Assembly: GCF_900129755.1 (NCBI RefSeq)
Contig: NZ_FQWT01000008.1
Coordinates: 124,001 to 188,000 of the forward strand
Direction: 5' to 3'
Origin: Chryseobacterium oranimense
GTDB lineage: Bacteria > Bacteroidota > Bacteroidia > Flavobacteriales > Weeksellaceae
Length of the DNA: 64,000 bases
Part shown: piece after piece, positions 34,281 to 42,283 of the stretch
How the letters are laid out: each line of letters starts with the position of its first letter
Numbering within the stretch: position 1 is the first letter of the stretch
Translations under genes and position numbers: made by a program
The notes under the pieces: generated by a model
What the model was told of the DNA's origin: nothing
What the model saw: the letters and a program-made list of their open reading frames with translations, nothing else
Databases searched by the model: none

Positions 34281-35231
34281 TTATACGGTTATGCTGCTGT
34301 CTATTGCCTGGTTGTTCCAGGAAATATGCTTTACGTTTTTATTTGCGTCAAAGTAAAAATCTATTCTGCCAAGAAGAAGACCTGCCCATCCTACCTGGTT
34401 GACCAGGACATTTTTACCCTGTCGGTTGGTGAATGTTTGTGGTTCAGGTAAAAAAGTATGGGTATGTCCGCCCAGGATAATATCAATATTTTCTGTTTTG
34501 GCAGCCAGAATTTTGTCGCTTATTTTATCAGGTTCATCTTTGTAGTCATAGCCTATGTGAGAAAGGCAGATGACAAGATCACATTTTTGTTCATTTCTCA
34601 GAAAATTGGAATAATGCTGTGCTACATCTACCGGATCCGAATATACGGTTTCTCCATATTGTTTTTTGCCTACAAGACCGTCCAGCTGAATGCCTACTCC
34701 GAAAATTCCAACCTTTATTCCATTTTTATTAAAGATTTTATAGGGTGAAGTTTTTCCGTCCAGAACCGTGTTTTTGAAATCATAATTTGAACAGATGAAT
34801 GGAAACTGTGCATTGGGAAGCACTTTTAAGAAACCATCCAGGCTATTGTCAAAATCATGGTTTCCCATCGTGGAAGCATCATACTTCATCATAGACATCA
34901 GTTTAAATTCCAGTTCACCTCCAAAAAAGTTGAAATAGGGAGTTCCCTGAAAAATATCACCGGAATCCAGGAGAAGAACATTGCTTTCCTGGCTTCGGAT
35001 CTGCTGTATCAGGCTTGCTCTTCTGGCAAAACCACCCTGATTGGGATTTTTGGTATAGCTTGCATCAAAAGGTTCAATTCTGCTGTGCTGGTCATTGGTA
35101 TGAAGAATAGTCAGTTTATTTGCAGATTTGAAAGGATTGAATTTCAATTCTTCCGCCATCATCATATTGGGAGCTAAAGCTGCTGCTAAAGATCCGCCAC
35201 CTATTACTTTTAAAAATCTTTTTCTATCCAT
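34281..35231 (-). CDS. Metallophosphoesterase / 5'-nucleotidase N-terminal domain protein
   Basis: 316 aa. Tat-type signal (MDRKRFLKVIGGGSLAAALA). Metallophosphatase motifs: ILHTNDQHSRIEPFD (about residues 39-53), LLDSGDIFQGTPYFNFFGGE, TMGNHDFDN (about 117-125) and GGHTHTFLPEP (about 254-264). This is the N-terminal half of UshA-like 5'-nucleotidases; the C-terminal half is the adjacent upstream gene. Exported, acts on nucleotides. Start overlaps the upstream gene's stop by one base (TAATG). Confidence 0.9.
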   Translation of the reverse strand: MDRKRFLKVIGGGSLAAALAPNMMMAEELKFNPFKSANKLTILHTNDQHSRIEPFDASYTKNPNQGGFARRASLIQQIRSQESNVLLLDSGDIFQGTPYFNFFGGELEFKLMSMMKYDASTMGNHDFDNSLDGFLKVLPNAQFPFICSNYDFKNTVLDGKTSPYKIFNKNGIKVGIFGVGIQLDGLVGKKQYGETVYSDPVDVAQHYSNFLRNEQKCDLVICLSHIGYDYKDEPDKISDKILAAKTENIDIILGGHTHTFLPEPQTFTNRQGKNVLVNQVGWAGLLLGRIDFYFDANKNVKHISWNNQAIDSSITV

Positions 35232-35989
35232 TATTTCTTACCGATAAAATTTAAACGAGCATCTGTATTCGGAACCACTTCAGGAGTTTTCTTAAAATAT
35301 TCAATGAAAAGATCCCTTAATCTGATTCCTGTGGAAATAGATTCTCCTTTGGAAAAGAATTTCATATTGTCCCCGCCAAGTGCCAGATAATCTGATGTGG
35401 CAATATAATAATCCTGCGAAGGATTTACAGGTTGACCATTAATCAGGGATTTGGTGAGCTGTCCATTATTGGTTTCAATATATAAGTGGGAGACAGGATT
35501 GTTGACCTGGGTTTTTGCATAGTAATCAAAAAGTCCCTGGAGATCCGATCCTTTCATTTTTACGATAATCACCTCATTTTCAAAAGGCATTACTTCAAAA
35601 ACACTTTTCAGGAGAATATCACCCTTTCCGATTGTAGTACGTATTCCTCCGATATTGATCAGGGCCGCATCTACGTTTTTATTCAGATTCTTTTTCGTCC
35701 ATGCATCGGCACCTTCAAAAGTATAATCGGCCAAAAGATTTCCAAGATTGCTGTTATCTCCCTGTTTTGTAAGGTCTATACTGGTATGGGAGATCTTTTG
35801 GTTCATCTCTTTATCCAGTTTCTGCTTATAAGGTTCAATAACATTTACAAACGCCTCATCATTTTTTAGCTCATTATTAATAGAAATGTTTTTCTGGGGC
35901 TGAACTTGGGCCAGCTGCAGCGTAGATGCTGTTTTGCAGGCAGTAAGTGTAGCCAGAGCAATTCCTAGTAACAAGAATTTATTTTTCAT
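35231..35989 (-). CDS. 5'-nucleotidase C-terminal domain lipoprotein
   Basis: 252 aa from ATG 35989 (MKNKFLLLGIALATLTAC), a lipoprotein signal with the lipobox Cys at about residue 18. The rest is the substrate-binding domain of 5'-nucleotidase: NLLADYTFEGADAW (about 82-95), NIGGIRTTIGKGDILLKSVFEVMPFENEV and SDYLALGGDNMKFF, which contain the adenine-stacking and ribose-binding residues. It forms an operon with the metallophosphatase gene, and the two chains may assemble as one enzyme on the membrane surface. Confidence 0.9.
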   Translation of the reverse strand: MKNKFLLLGIALATLTACKTASTLQLAQVQPQKNISINNELKNDEAFVNVIEPYKQKLDKEMNQKISHTSIDLTKQGDNSNLGNLLADYTFEGADAWTKKNLNKNVDAALINIGGIRTTIGKGDILLKSVFEVMPFENEVIIVKMKGSDLQGLFDYYAKTQVNNPVSHLYIETNNGQLTKSLINGQPVNPSQDYYIATSDYLALGGDNMKFFSKGESISTGIRLRDLFIEYFKKTPEVVPNTDARLNFIGKK

Positions 35990-36069
35990 AATATCTTTTA
36001 GTATATGCAAATATAATTATATGTATAATAAAACATTATTATTTATTACAAATTCTTGTCGTAAATTAT

Positions 36070-36077
36070 TAAATTTG
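36070..36077 (+). promoter_or_regulatory. -7 element before dapA
   Basis: TAAATTTG matches TAnnTTTG, 19 nt before the start codon; no clear -33 TTG at the right distance. Confidence 0.4.
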
Positions 36078-36096
36078 GCAAAAATAATTCTAACAG

Positions 36097-36969
36097 ATGA
36101 GCATTTTAAAAGGAGTAGGTGTTGCATTGGTAACACCCTTTAATGAAGATTTATCCGTTGATTTTGATAGTTTAACAAAACTTGTTGAATTTAATATCGA
36201 AAACGGAACCAATTATTTAGTTGTTTTGGGAACTACGGCAGAAGCTGCAACTCTTTCTGACGAGGAGAAGAAACAGGTGATTGATCATATCATTAAGGTT
36301 AATAATAAACGTGTTCCCCTGGTTTTGGGAATTGGCGGCAATAATACTCTTGAAGTTAAGAAACAGATTGAAGAAGCAGATCTTTCTGCATTTGAAGCGG
36401 TGCTTTCTGTGTCCCCGTATTACAACAAACCTAATCAGGAAGGACTTTACCAACACTATAAAATGCTGGCGTCTACCGGTAAAAATATCATTATTTATAA
36501 CGTTCCGTCAAGAACAGGGCAGAATGTTGATGCTGATACTACGATCCGTCTTGCTAATGAATTTCCGAATTTATTCATGATTAAAGAAGCGGCACCGAAT
36601 ATTCTTCAGTATTTTGATATCTTAAGGAAAAAGCCTGAAGGGTTTTCACTGGTTTCTGGAGATGATGAATATACGCTTCCGGTAACTTTAGCTGGTGGAA
36701 ATGGTGTAATTTCTGTTATAGGGCAGGGATATCCTAAAGAATTTTCCACAATGGTTCAGCTGGCTTTCGAGGGGAAAGTAAAAGAAGCTTATGAAATCCA
36801 CAATAAATTGGTTGATATTACAAGACTTATTTTCGCAGAAGGAAATCCATGCGGGATTAAAGTGGTTCTTGCGGAAAAAGGCATTATTAAAAATTATTTG
36901 AGACTTCCTTTAGTTCCTGCTTCAGAAGGACTTTATGCGAGGATCAAGGCTGAAATGGCGAAAATTTAA
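36097..36969 (+). CDS. dapA: 4-Hydroxy-tetrahydrodipicolinate synthase
   Basis: 290 aa. TIM-barrel lysine-pathway enzyme condensing pyruvate and aspartate semialdehyde. GTTAEAATLSDEEK (about residues 44-57) with the Thr pair, YNVPSRTG (about 134-141, catalytic Tyr and Arg) and FMIKEAAPN (about 161-169, Schiff-base Lys). Length is typical. Cytoplasmic, monocistronic, with a terminator after an intergenic repeat element. Confidence 0.95.
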   Translation: MSILKGVGVALVTPFNEDLSVDFDSLTKLVEFNIENGTNYLVVLGTTAEAATLSDEEKKQVIDHIIKVNNKRVPLVLGIGGNNTLEVKKQIEEADLSAFEAVLSVSPYYNKPNQEGLYQHYKMLASTGKNIIIYNVPSRTGQNVDADTTIRLANEFPNLFMIKEAAPNILQYFDILRKKPEGFSLVSGDDEYTLPVTLAGGNGVISVIGQGYPKEFSTMVQLAFEGKVKEAYEIHNKLVDITRLIFAEGNPCGIKVVLAEKGIIKNYLRLPLVPASEGLYARIKAEMAKI

Positions 36970-36989
36970 TAAGTCAATTGTGAAATTTA

Positions 36990-37040
36990 CAAGTGAATAG
37001 TCAATCTTAAAATGTACCGTTGACGATTCACCATTGACAT
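36990..37040. repeat. Inverted-repeat intergenic element, second copy
   Basis: GTGAATAGTCAAT near 36992 and its degenerate inverse GTTGACGATTCACC near 37019 flank a short spacer. Resembles the element at 23391-23463. Confidence 0.45.
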
Positions 37041-37050
37041 CAAAAATATC

Positions 37051-37084
37051 AAAGGTGAAAAGCTGCGGCTTTTCACCTTTTTTT
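37051..37084 (+). terminator. Terminator between dapA and GNAT gene
   Basis: Perfect 13-bp stem AAAGGTGAAAAGC/GCTTTTCACCTTT, loop TGCG, then a seven-T run. Confidence 0.9.
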
Positions 37085-37103
37085 AATTGTAAAATTAGAA
37101 AAC

Positions 37104-37607
37104 ATGAAATTAAAAAAAGGAACAGAAAAAGATATTCCATTGATCCGGGATCTGGCCAGAAGATCATGGGAAAGTGCTTATGTGGGAATTATTTCCCAGG
37201 AACAGATAGAATATATGCTGGATAAAATGTATTCGGATGAAGAAATTTTAAGCCAGTTTCAAAACCCGGATTATCATTATTATCTGATTTTTGATGAAAA
37301 TAATAATTCGTTTGAAGGCTTTATGGGTTACGAAAACAATTATGAGGCAGGAACTACAAAGCTCCATCGTATCTATTTGGTTCCTGAAAGTAAAGGAAAA
37401 GGATTTGGTAAAGAGGCATTGATCTTTCTAAAAGACAAAGTATCTGAAAGTGGAAATGAAAGAATTATTTTAAACGTAAATAAAGTGAATTCTGCTAAAA
37501 AATTTTATGAATCTCAGGGATACAGAGTATATGATGAAGTGGTTTTGGATATAGGTGGAAATTTCGTGATGGACGATTATTTAATGGAGTATGTATTTCA
37601 CAAATGA
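37104..37607 (+). CDS. GNAT family N-acetyltransferase
   Basis: 167 aa. GNAT fold: KLKKGTEKDIPLIRDLARRSWESAYVG at the start, RIYLVPESKGKGFGKEALIFLKDKV (about residues 91-115) with the Q/RxxGxG/A-type acetyl-CoA loop, and VNSAKKFYESQGYRVYDE near the end. Acceptor unknown. Soluble and cytoplasmic. Stands alone. Confidence 0.88.
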   Translation: MKLKKGTEKDIPLIRDLARRSWESAYVGIISQEQIEYMLDKMYSDEEILSQFQNPDYHYYLIFDENNNSFEGFMGYENNYEAGTTKLHRIYLVPESKGKGFGKEALIFLKDKVSESGNERIILNVNKVNSAKKFYESQGYRVYDEVVLDIGGNFVMDDYLMEYVFHK

Positions 37608-37900
37608 TTGACTTAAAATTCTGTAACATTTAATTTTAATTCTATAACAAGTGATGTTTTTTTTTGATTCATCTTTGTATCAGAACCAAATCACTTTCAA
37701 TAATACATTCATATGCTTGGTTTTGAGCTTTCGTAGCTTTTTATCAGTATATTTTTTTCATCCTTAGTGTTTAAATTCCTGTATTCAATATGCAGGAGTT
37801 TTTTTCTTTTTATACATTATGTTAAAAAAATAATTCTATTTCACTTTTAAATGAAATAAATTATTATATTTACTTCGAAATTCAACACACTTATACCAGG
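37608..37900. other. Intergenic region with a possible small RNA
   Basis: About 290 bases with no credible ORF. It ends in a strong intrinsic terminator (37775-37805). A short transcript could lie between about 37680 and 37805, but I see no clear TAnnTTTG promoter for it. Confidence 0.3.
37775..37805 (+). terminator. Terminator in intergenic region
   Basis: 10-bp stem ATTCCTGTAT/TATGCAGGAGT (with G-U pairs) followed by seven T. Confidence 0.7.
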
Positions 37901-38482
37901 ATGAAAATGTATGTAAAATTTGATTTCAATGCTCTCTGTAAGAAAGTATTGGATGAAAAGCTAAAAGAGCATGGGCTGAAATACCGCCTGCTGAACTTTG
38001 GCGAAGTGGAATTCTATGAGCCCTTTACCCAGGAACAGCATAATCTTTTTAAGAAAAATCTTAAAGATTACGGAATAGAAATTATAGAAAGCCAGAAAAC
38101 GGCTTTAGTACAGAAGATAAAAGATGTCATCGTAGAGCTTGTTTTTTCCGAAAATGCGGTTCCCGTTAAAGCATCCATTTATATTGCTGAAAAGCTGAAT
38201 CACAGCTATGGATATCTTTCCAATCTTTTTTCCGAGGTTGCCTATACATCAATAGAAAATTTTATCATCCTTCAGAAAATAGAATATGCCAAAGAGCTGA
38301 TCCTGAATAATAAACAGAGTCTTACAGAAATTGCGCATAAGCTGAATTATTCCAGTGTAGCGCATCTGAGTACCCAATTTAAAAATACTACCGGAATTAC
38401 CCCTTCCCAGTTCCAGAAGATCGTTATGAAAAGAAGAAAAAACCAAGCGATAGCCATAAATTCAAAAATGCTGTATGAATAA
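37901..38482 (+). CDS. AraC-type helix-turn-helix protein
   Basis: 193 aa. The C-terminal half is an AraC/XylS domain: VPVKASIYIAEKLNHSYGYLSNLFSEV (about residues 86-112, first HTH) and SLTEIAHKLNYSSVAHLSTQFKNTTGITPSQFQK (about 140-173, second HTH). The N-terminal half (about 1-80) is not a classical cupin sensor; it starts MKMYVKFDFNALCKKVLDEKL. It overlaps the following receiver-like gene by 8 nt, so the two proteins are made together and may interact. Flavobacterial relatives are often adjacent to such receivers. Confidence 0.85.
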   Translation: MKMYVKFDFNALCKKVLDEKLKEHGLKYRLLNFGEVEFYEPFTQEQHNLFKKNLKDYGIEIIESQKTALVQKIKDVIVELVFSENAVPVKASIYIAEKLNHSYGYLSNLFSEVAYTSIENFIILQKIEYAKELILNNKQSLTEIAHKLNYSSVAHLSTQFKNTTGITPSQFQKIVMKRRKNQAIAINSKMLYE

Positions 38483-38921
38483 AGAATACCTGAATGTAAT
38501 AACGGTAGATGATGACGAAGGAAACATAATATTCTTTAAAAATATTTTCAAAGATTTAAAGATAGGTGTGAAATCGCAGTGTTTTTCGGATGGGGAAGGA
38601 CTTATGAAATATTTGAAAAACTGCGGGGCCATTATTCCGGAAGTAATCTTTATAAGGTATGATATGCCGGGAAAGCATAGTATGGATTATCTGAAAGAAA
38701 TTAAAGCAGATTCTAAATTCAGTACCATAGTAATTGTCATGTATGCTCAGCAGATTTCTGAGGCTGAAATTGAAGAAATATTCGTTGCCGGAGCTCATGT
38801 TTTTATGAGACAGCCGGAGACTTACGAAGGGCTGAAAAAGGCAGTCACAGAAATTATTACAATCAACTGGCAGTATCATTCTTCAGGATTGAATATAGAT
38901 AACTTTATTATGAAAGTATGA
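38475..38921 (+). CDS. Receiver-domain protein without phosphoacceptor Asp
   Basis: 148 aa. CheY-like fold: ITVDDDEGN (about residues 9-17) keeps the acidic pocket, but where active receivers have LxDxxMP this reads VIFIRYDMPG (about 57-66), with Arg at the phosphoacceptor position. The Thr/Ser switch position reads VIVMYAQQ and the conserved Lys region reads VFMRQPET, so all three phosphorylation hallmarks are changed. It is likely a pseudo-receiver that binds a partner, perhaps the AraC-type protein it overlaps. Nothing else is fused to it. Confidence 0.82.
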   Translation: MNKEYLNVITVDDDEGNIIFFKNIFKDLKIGVKSQCFSDGEGLMKYLKNCGAIIPEVIFIRYDMPGKHSMDYLKEIKADSKFSTIVIVMYAQQISEAEIEEIFVAGAHVFMRQPETYEGLKKAVTEIITINWQYHSSGLNIDNFIMKV

Positions 38922-39520
38922 TGAATAGAGTTTTTTTCAGCAATTGTTTTCTGAAAAGAAATTATATTCAATACATTCTATTCACACAAAAGTGAAAATT
39001 GTATAATTAATAATGAAAATAATATAAGAAGAAATCCACGCAATATGATCAATTTTGTAAACATAAACATTGCAACACAAATTATTTATATATAAAAGCA
39101 ATGGATGATAAGAAAATAGATTATTTCATATAGAAAACAAGATATAAATCACAATGTTAGTTTTAACAAAATGAATTATGTTTATTTCCAGCTATAAAGC
39201 ATAGAAGATCTTTAAACAAAACGGTACAATCATGAAAACTTAAGAAAGTTGGAGGGTATTTATTCGTTTCATTCCCACTTCCTTCAACTTGAACAGTTAG
39301 TTTTTATAATAAGCAAGTTGGAAAAATAATTCATTTTGTTTTTTAATTTATTTTAATAGTCAGGACTGAAAAATTCAAATAGTATATAAATATTTTCTCA
39401 CCAAATCACAAAATATTAGTTCTTACTATTAAAATAAATTTTTAAGATCAAAAAAGTAATTTCTTCTAAATAACAGTTTTATAAGGGGGCCGCGGAAAGA
39501 TTTTTCTTTACGCGGTTTTT
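38922..39520. other. Intergenic region, possible unannotated RNA
   Basis: About 600 bases without a credible ORF, very AT-rich. A partial inverted repeat AAGTTGGAGGG...CCTTCAACTT lies near 39245-39295. A strong plus-strand terminator ends the region at 39522, although no plus-strand gene lies between it and the receiver gene 570 bases upstream. Confidence 0.35.
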
Positions 39521-39522
39521 TT
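39490..39522 (+). terminator. Strong plus-strand terminator at the end of recG
   Basis: CCGCG-GAAAGA pairs with TCTTTA-CGCGG (11 bp with one mismatch), then seven T. It overlaps the recG stop codon by two bases and points in the plus direction. Confidence 0.75.
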
Positions 39523-41605
39523 ATGAAATTTTACTCCATTTATTCTTTCCCCTATAGTATTTCAAATAGTAATTTTTAATGATCATATTGTCCGGTCTGT
39601 TCAGATGCGGATCTGCTTCCAGGATTTTATCAACCGTATTTTTTGTTGTTTTGATAATGGCGGAGTCATTCACAAGATCAAGTCTTTTAAAATCTACAAC
39701 CCCGCTCTGCTGCGTTCCTAAAATATCTCCCGGCCCCCGGAGCTGCATGTCGACTTCAGAAATCTTGAATCCGTCATTCGTTTCCGTCATGGTCCTGATA
39801 CGGGTTCTGCTTTCTTTCGATAATTTGTCTGACGTCATAAGGATACAATAGCTTTGTTCCGCACCCCTTCCTACGCGTCCTCGCAGTTGGTGAAGCTGGG
39901 AAAGCCCGAATCTTTCTGAGCTTTCTATAACCATTACAGAAGCATTCGGGACATTAACACCCACTTCAATAACCGTAGTTGCCACCATAATTTCTGCTTT
40001 TCCGGAGGCGAAATAATTCATTGCGGCATCCTTTTCAGCAGGCTTCATTTTTCCGTGAAGCATCGTAACATTATAATCAGAGAATGCATTCATCACATGA
40101 TCCAGACCTTCCATCAGGTTTTTATAATCTAAAGTTTCCGATTCTTCGATTAATGGATACACGAAATAAACCTGTCTTCCTTTTCTGATCTCGTCTCTGC
40201 AGAAATTATACACATAGGTTCTGTCTTTTTCCCGTCTGTGCGCTGTAATGATAGGCTTTCTTCCCACAGGCATTTCATCGATCACAGAAACATCCAGATC
40301 AGAATAAAAGCTCATAGCCAGCGTCCTGGGAATAGGAGTTGCAGTCATCACCAGAATATGGGGAGGAATTTTATTCTTAGCCCATAATTTTGCTCTCTGT
40401 GCTACTCCAAACCTGTGCTGTTCATCAATGATAGCCAGGCCAAGGTTTTTAAATTTTACCTTATCCTCCAAAACAGCGTGAGTTCCTACCAATATGGAAA
40501 GGGTGCCGTTTTCCAGCTCTTCATGAATGATTTTTCTTTCCGAAGTTTTACTAGAACCTGTCAGCAGGCGTACATTTATACCTGTTTCCTTTAAAAGGTC
40601 TTTAATTCCATTGTAATGCTGCTGGGCGAGGATTTCAGTGGGAGCCATCATGCAGCTCTGAAAGCCATTATCCATAGCAATGAGCATTGTAAGCAAAGCG
40701 ACCATTGTTTTCCCGGATCCAACATCTCCCTGAAGAAGCCTGTTCATCTGGATCGGTCTTTTCATATCCACACGGATCTCCTTTAAAACCCTCTTTTGTG
40801 CATTGGTAAGGTCAAAGGGAATATGATGATTATAAAAATCGTTAAAATGATCACCTACCACAGGAAACGGATTTCCAGGTGAATGACTTTTATGATGGAG
40901 CTTTTTAAGGGCGTAACCCAGTTGGAAAAAAAAGGATTCTTCAAATTTCAGCCTGTTGTCAGCTTTTTCAAAATGTTCCATATCCTTTGGGAAATGCATA
41001 TTCAGAAAAGTATGCTGCCGGGATAAAAACTTAAAGGCTTTGATCATATATTCAGGGAAATTTTCCTCAATGAGGCTGGGAATCTCCTTGCAGATATTTC
41101 TTAGAACATTCTGGAAAAACCTCTGATTCAGACCTCTTTTGGTAAGCTTTTCCGAACCGGGATAGATAGGTTTCAGGCGGCTGTCGTTTTCTTTATTTTC
41201 TTCAGCTTCAATTTCAGGATGGGGCATGGAAAACTGCCTGTTAAAAACATTGATCTTCCCGAAAATATAAACCTCACGGTTCACCGGAATCTGCTCTTTC
41301 AGCCATTTTGAATACTGAAACCATACCAGGTCCATTGTTCCCGTATCATCATTGAATTTTGCAGAAAGCCTTTTGGTTTTTCCGGTCTGTACTTCCTGGA
41401 CCTGTGTAATTCTTCCTTTCAGCTGTACCTCAATAGCGTTTTCCTCAAGCTGGGAAATTTTGTATACTTTATTCTTATCCAGATACCGGATAGGGTAGAA
41501 GTTCAGAAGATCTTCTACAGTGGAAAGGCCCAACACACCTTTGATGAGTTTGGCTCTGTCAGGACCAATTCCTTTTACATATTCTATAGAGGTCTCTAAA
41601 GTCAT
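39521..41605 (-). CDS. recG: ATP-dependent DNA helicase RecG
   Basis: 694 aa. Wedge OB domain at the N-terminus (about 1-160), SF2 helicase core: MNRLLQGDVGSGKTMVALL (about residues 289-307, Walker A), DEQHRFGV (about 393-400), VMTATPIPRTLAMSFY (about 419-434), and QLHQLRGRVGRG (about 590-601, motif VI). Remodels stalled replication forks and branched DNA. Monocistronic, with a plus-strand terminator overlapping its end. Confidence 0.95.
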   Translation of the reverse strand: MTLETSIEYVKGIGPDRAKLIKGVLGLSTVEDLLNFYPIRYLDKNKVYKISQLEENAIEVQLKGRITQVQEVQTGKTKRLSAKFNDDTGTMDLVWFQYSKWLKEQIPVNREVYIFGKINVFNRQFSMPHPEIEAEENKENDSRLKPIYPGSEKLTKRGLNQRFFQNVLRNICKEIPSLIEENFPEYMIKAFKFLSRQHTFLNMHFPKDMEHFEKADNRLKFEESFFFQLGYALKKLHHKSHSPGNPFPVVGDHFNDFYNHHIPFDLTNAQKRVLKEIRVDMKRPIQMNRLLQGDVGSGKTMVALLTMLIAMDNGFQSCMMAPTEILAQQHYNGIKDLLKETGINVRLLTGSSKTSERKIIHEELENGTLSILVGTHAVLEDKVKFKNLGLAIIDEQHRFGVAQRAKLWAKNKIPPHILVMTATPIPRTLAMSFYSDLDVSVIDEMPVGRKPIITAHRREKDRTYVYNFCRDEIRKGRQVYFVYPLIEESETLDYKNLMEGLDHVMNAFSDYNVTMLHGKMKPAEKDAAMNYFASGKAEIMVATTVIEVGVNVPNASVMVIESSERFGLSQLHQLRGRVGRGAEQSYCILMTSDKLSKESRTRIRTMTETNDGFKISEVDMQLRGPGDILGTQQSGVVDFKRLDLVNDSAIIKTTKNTVDKILEADPHLNRPDNMIIKNYYLKYYRGKNKWSKIS

Positions 41606-41673
41606 TTTAAAAATGAGCCCTAATTTCGGGAAAATAGACTTAAGATTAAAATTTTTCTCTAAAATAAAATCAA

Positions 41674-41703
41674 AAAAACGGCTTCCAATTGGAAAGCCGT
41701 TGT
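41674..41703 (-). terminator. Terminator after thioredoxin-like gene
   Basis: AACGGCTTCC/GGAAAGCCGTT stem with a one-base bulge and a seven-A run on the plus strand, which is a U-tail for the minus-strand transcript. Confidence 0.75.
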
Positions 41704-41708
41704 AAGGT

Positions 41709-42242
41709 TTAATCTTTTATTTTAGATTTGAATTTCTTCTGATAATCTTCCCACTGTTCTCTGGACCGGATCTTTTTAAACATATCTTTAGAAATAAATT
41801 CTAAATAAGGTTCTAATTCCCTGGCAGAAAGCTCTCCCTGAAGGATCGTAATAGGCCCACCATTTTCATCCAGAAATACAGTACTCGGAACTGCTCCGAC
41901 GTTCATATACTGAGTAAATTCATGCAGGGAATTTCTTCCCTTTTTATGTTCGGTATTATCATTGGAAAATGTTCTTCCGAAAGCTTCAATTGATTTTTTT
42001 TCTTCAGCATTGAATTTTACGGGATAATAATTTTCATTTAAGATCTGTGCAATTACAGCATGACCATATGTCTTTTTATCCATGATTTTACATGGGCCAC
42101 ACCAGTCTGCATAAAAATCGATCAGAATTTTTTTCGGATTTTCCTTTTGGGCTTTTAAAGCTTCTTCAATGGTCATCCATTTTATTTGCGCAAAACTGAA
42201 ATTTATTAGTAATAATAGAATTATGCTTATAATTTTTTTCAT
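41709..42242 (-). CDS. Exported thioredoxin-fold protein
   Basis: 177 aa. Signal peptide MKKIISIILLLLINFSFAQ. Thioredoxin fold with WCGPC (about residues 47-51) in LIDFYADWCGPCKIMDKKT and a cis-Pro region VGAVPSTVFLD. Periplasmic disulfide reductant or a partner in cytochrome or envelope maturation. C-terminal charged tail (EQWEDYQKKFKSKIKD) is unusual. It lies 41 nt downstream of a POT transporter gene on the same strand. Confidence 0.88.
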   Translation of the reverse strand: MKKIISIILLLLINFSFAQIKWMTIEEALKAQKENPKKILIDFYADWCGPCKIMDKKTYGHAVIAQILNENYYPVKFNAEEKKSIEAFGRTFSNDNTEHKKGRNSLHEFTQYMNVGAVPSTVFLDENGGPITILQGELSARELEPYLEFISKDMFKKIRSREQWEDYQKKFKSKIKD

Positions 42243-42283
42243 AATTTGATATTTAACATAAAAATAAGCATAATCTGCTTACG

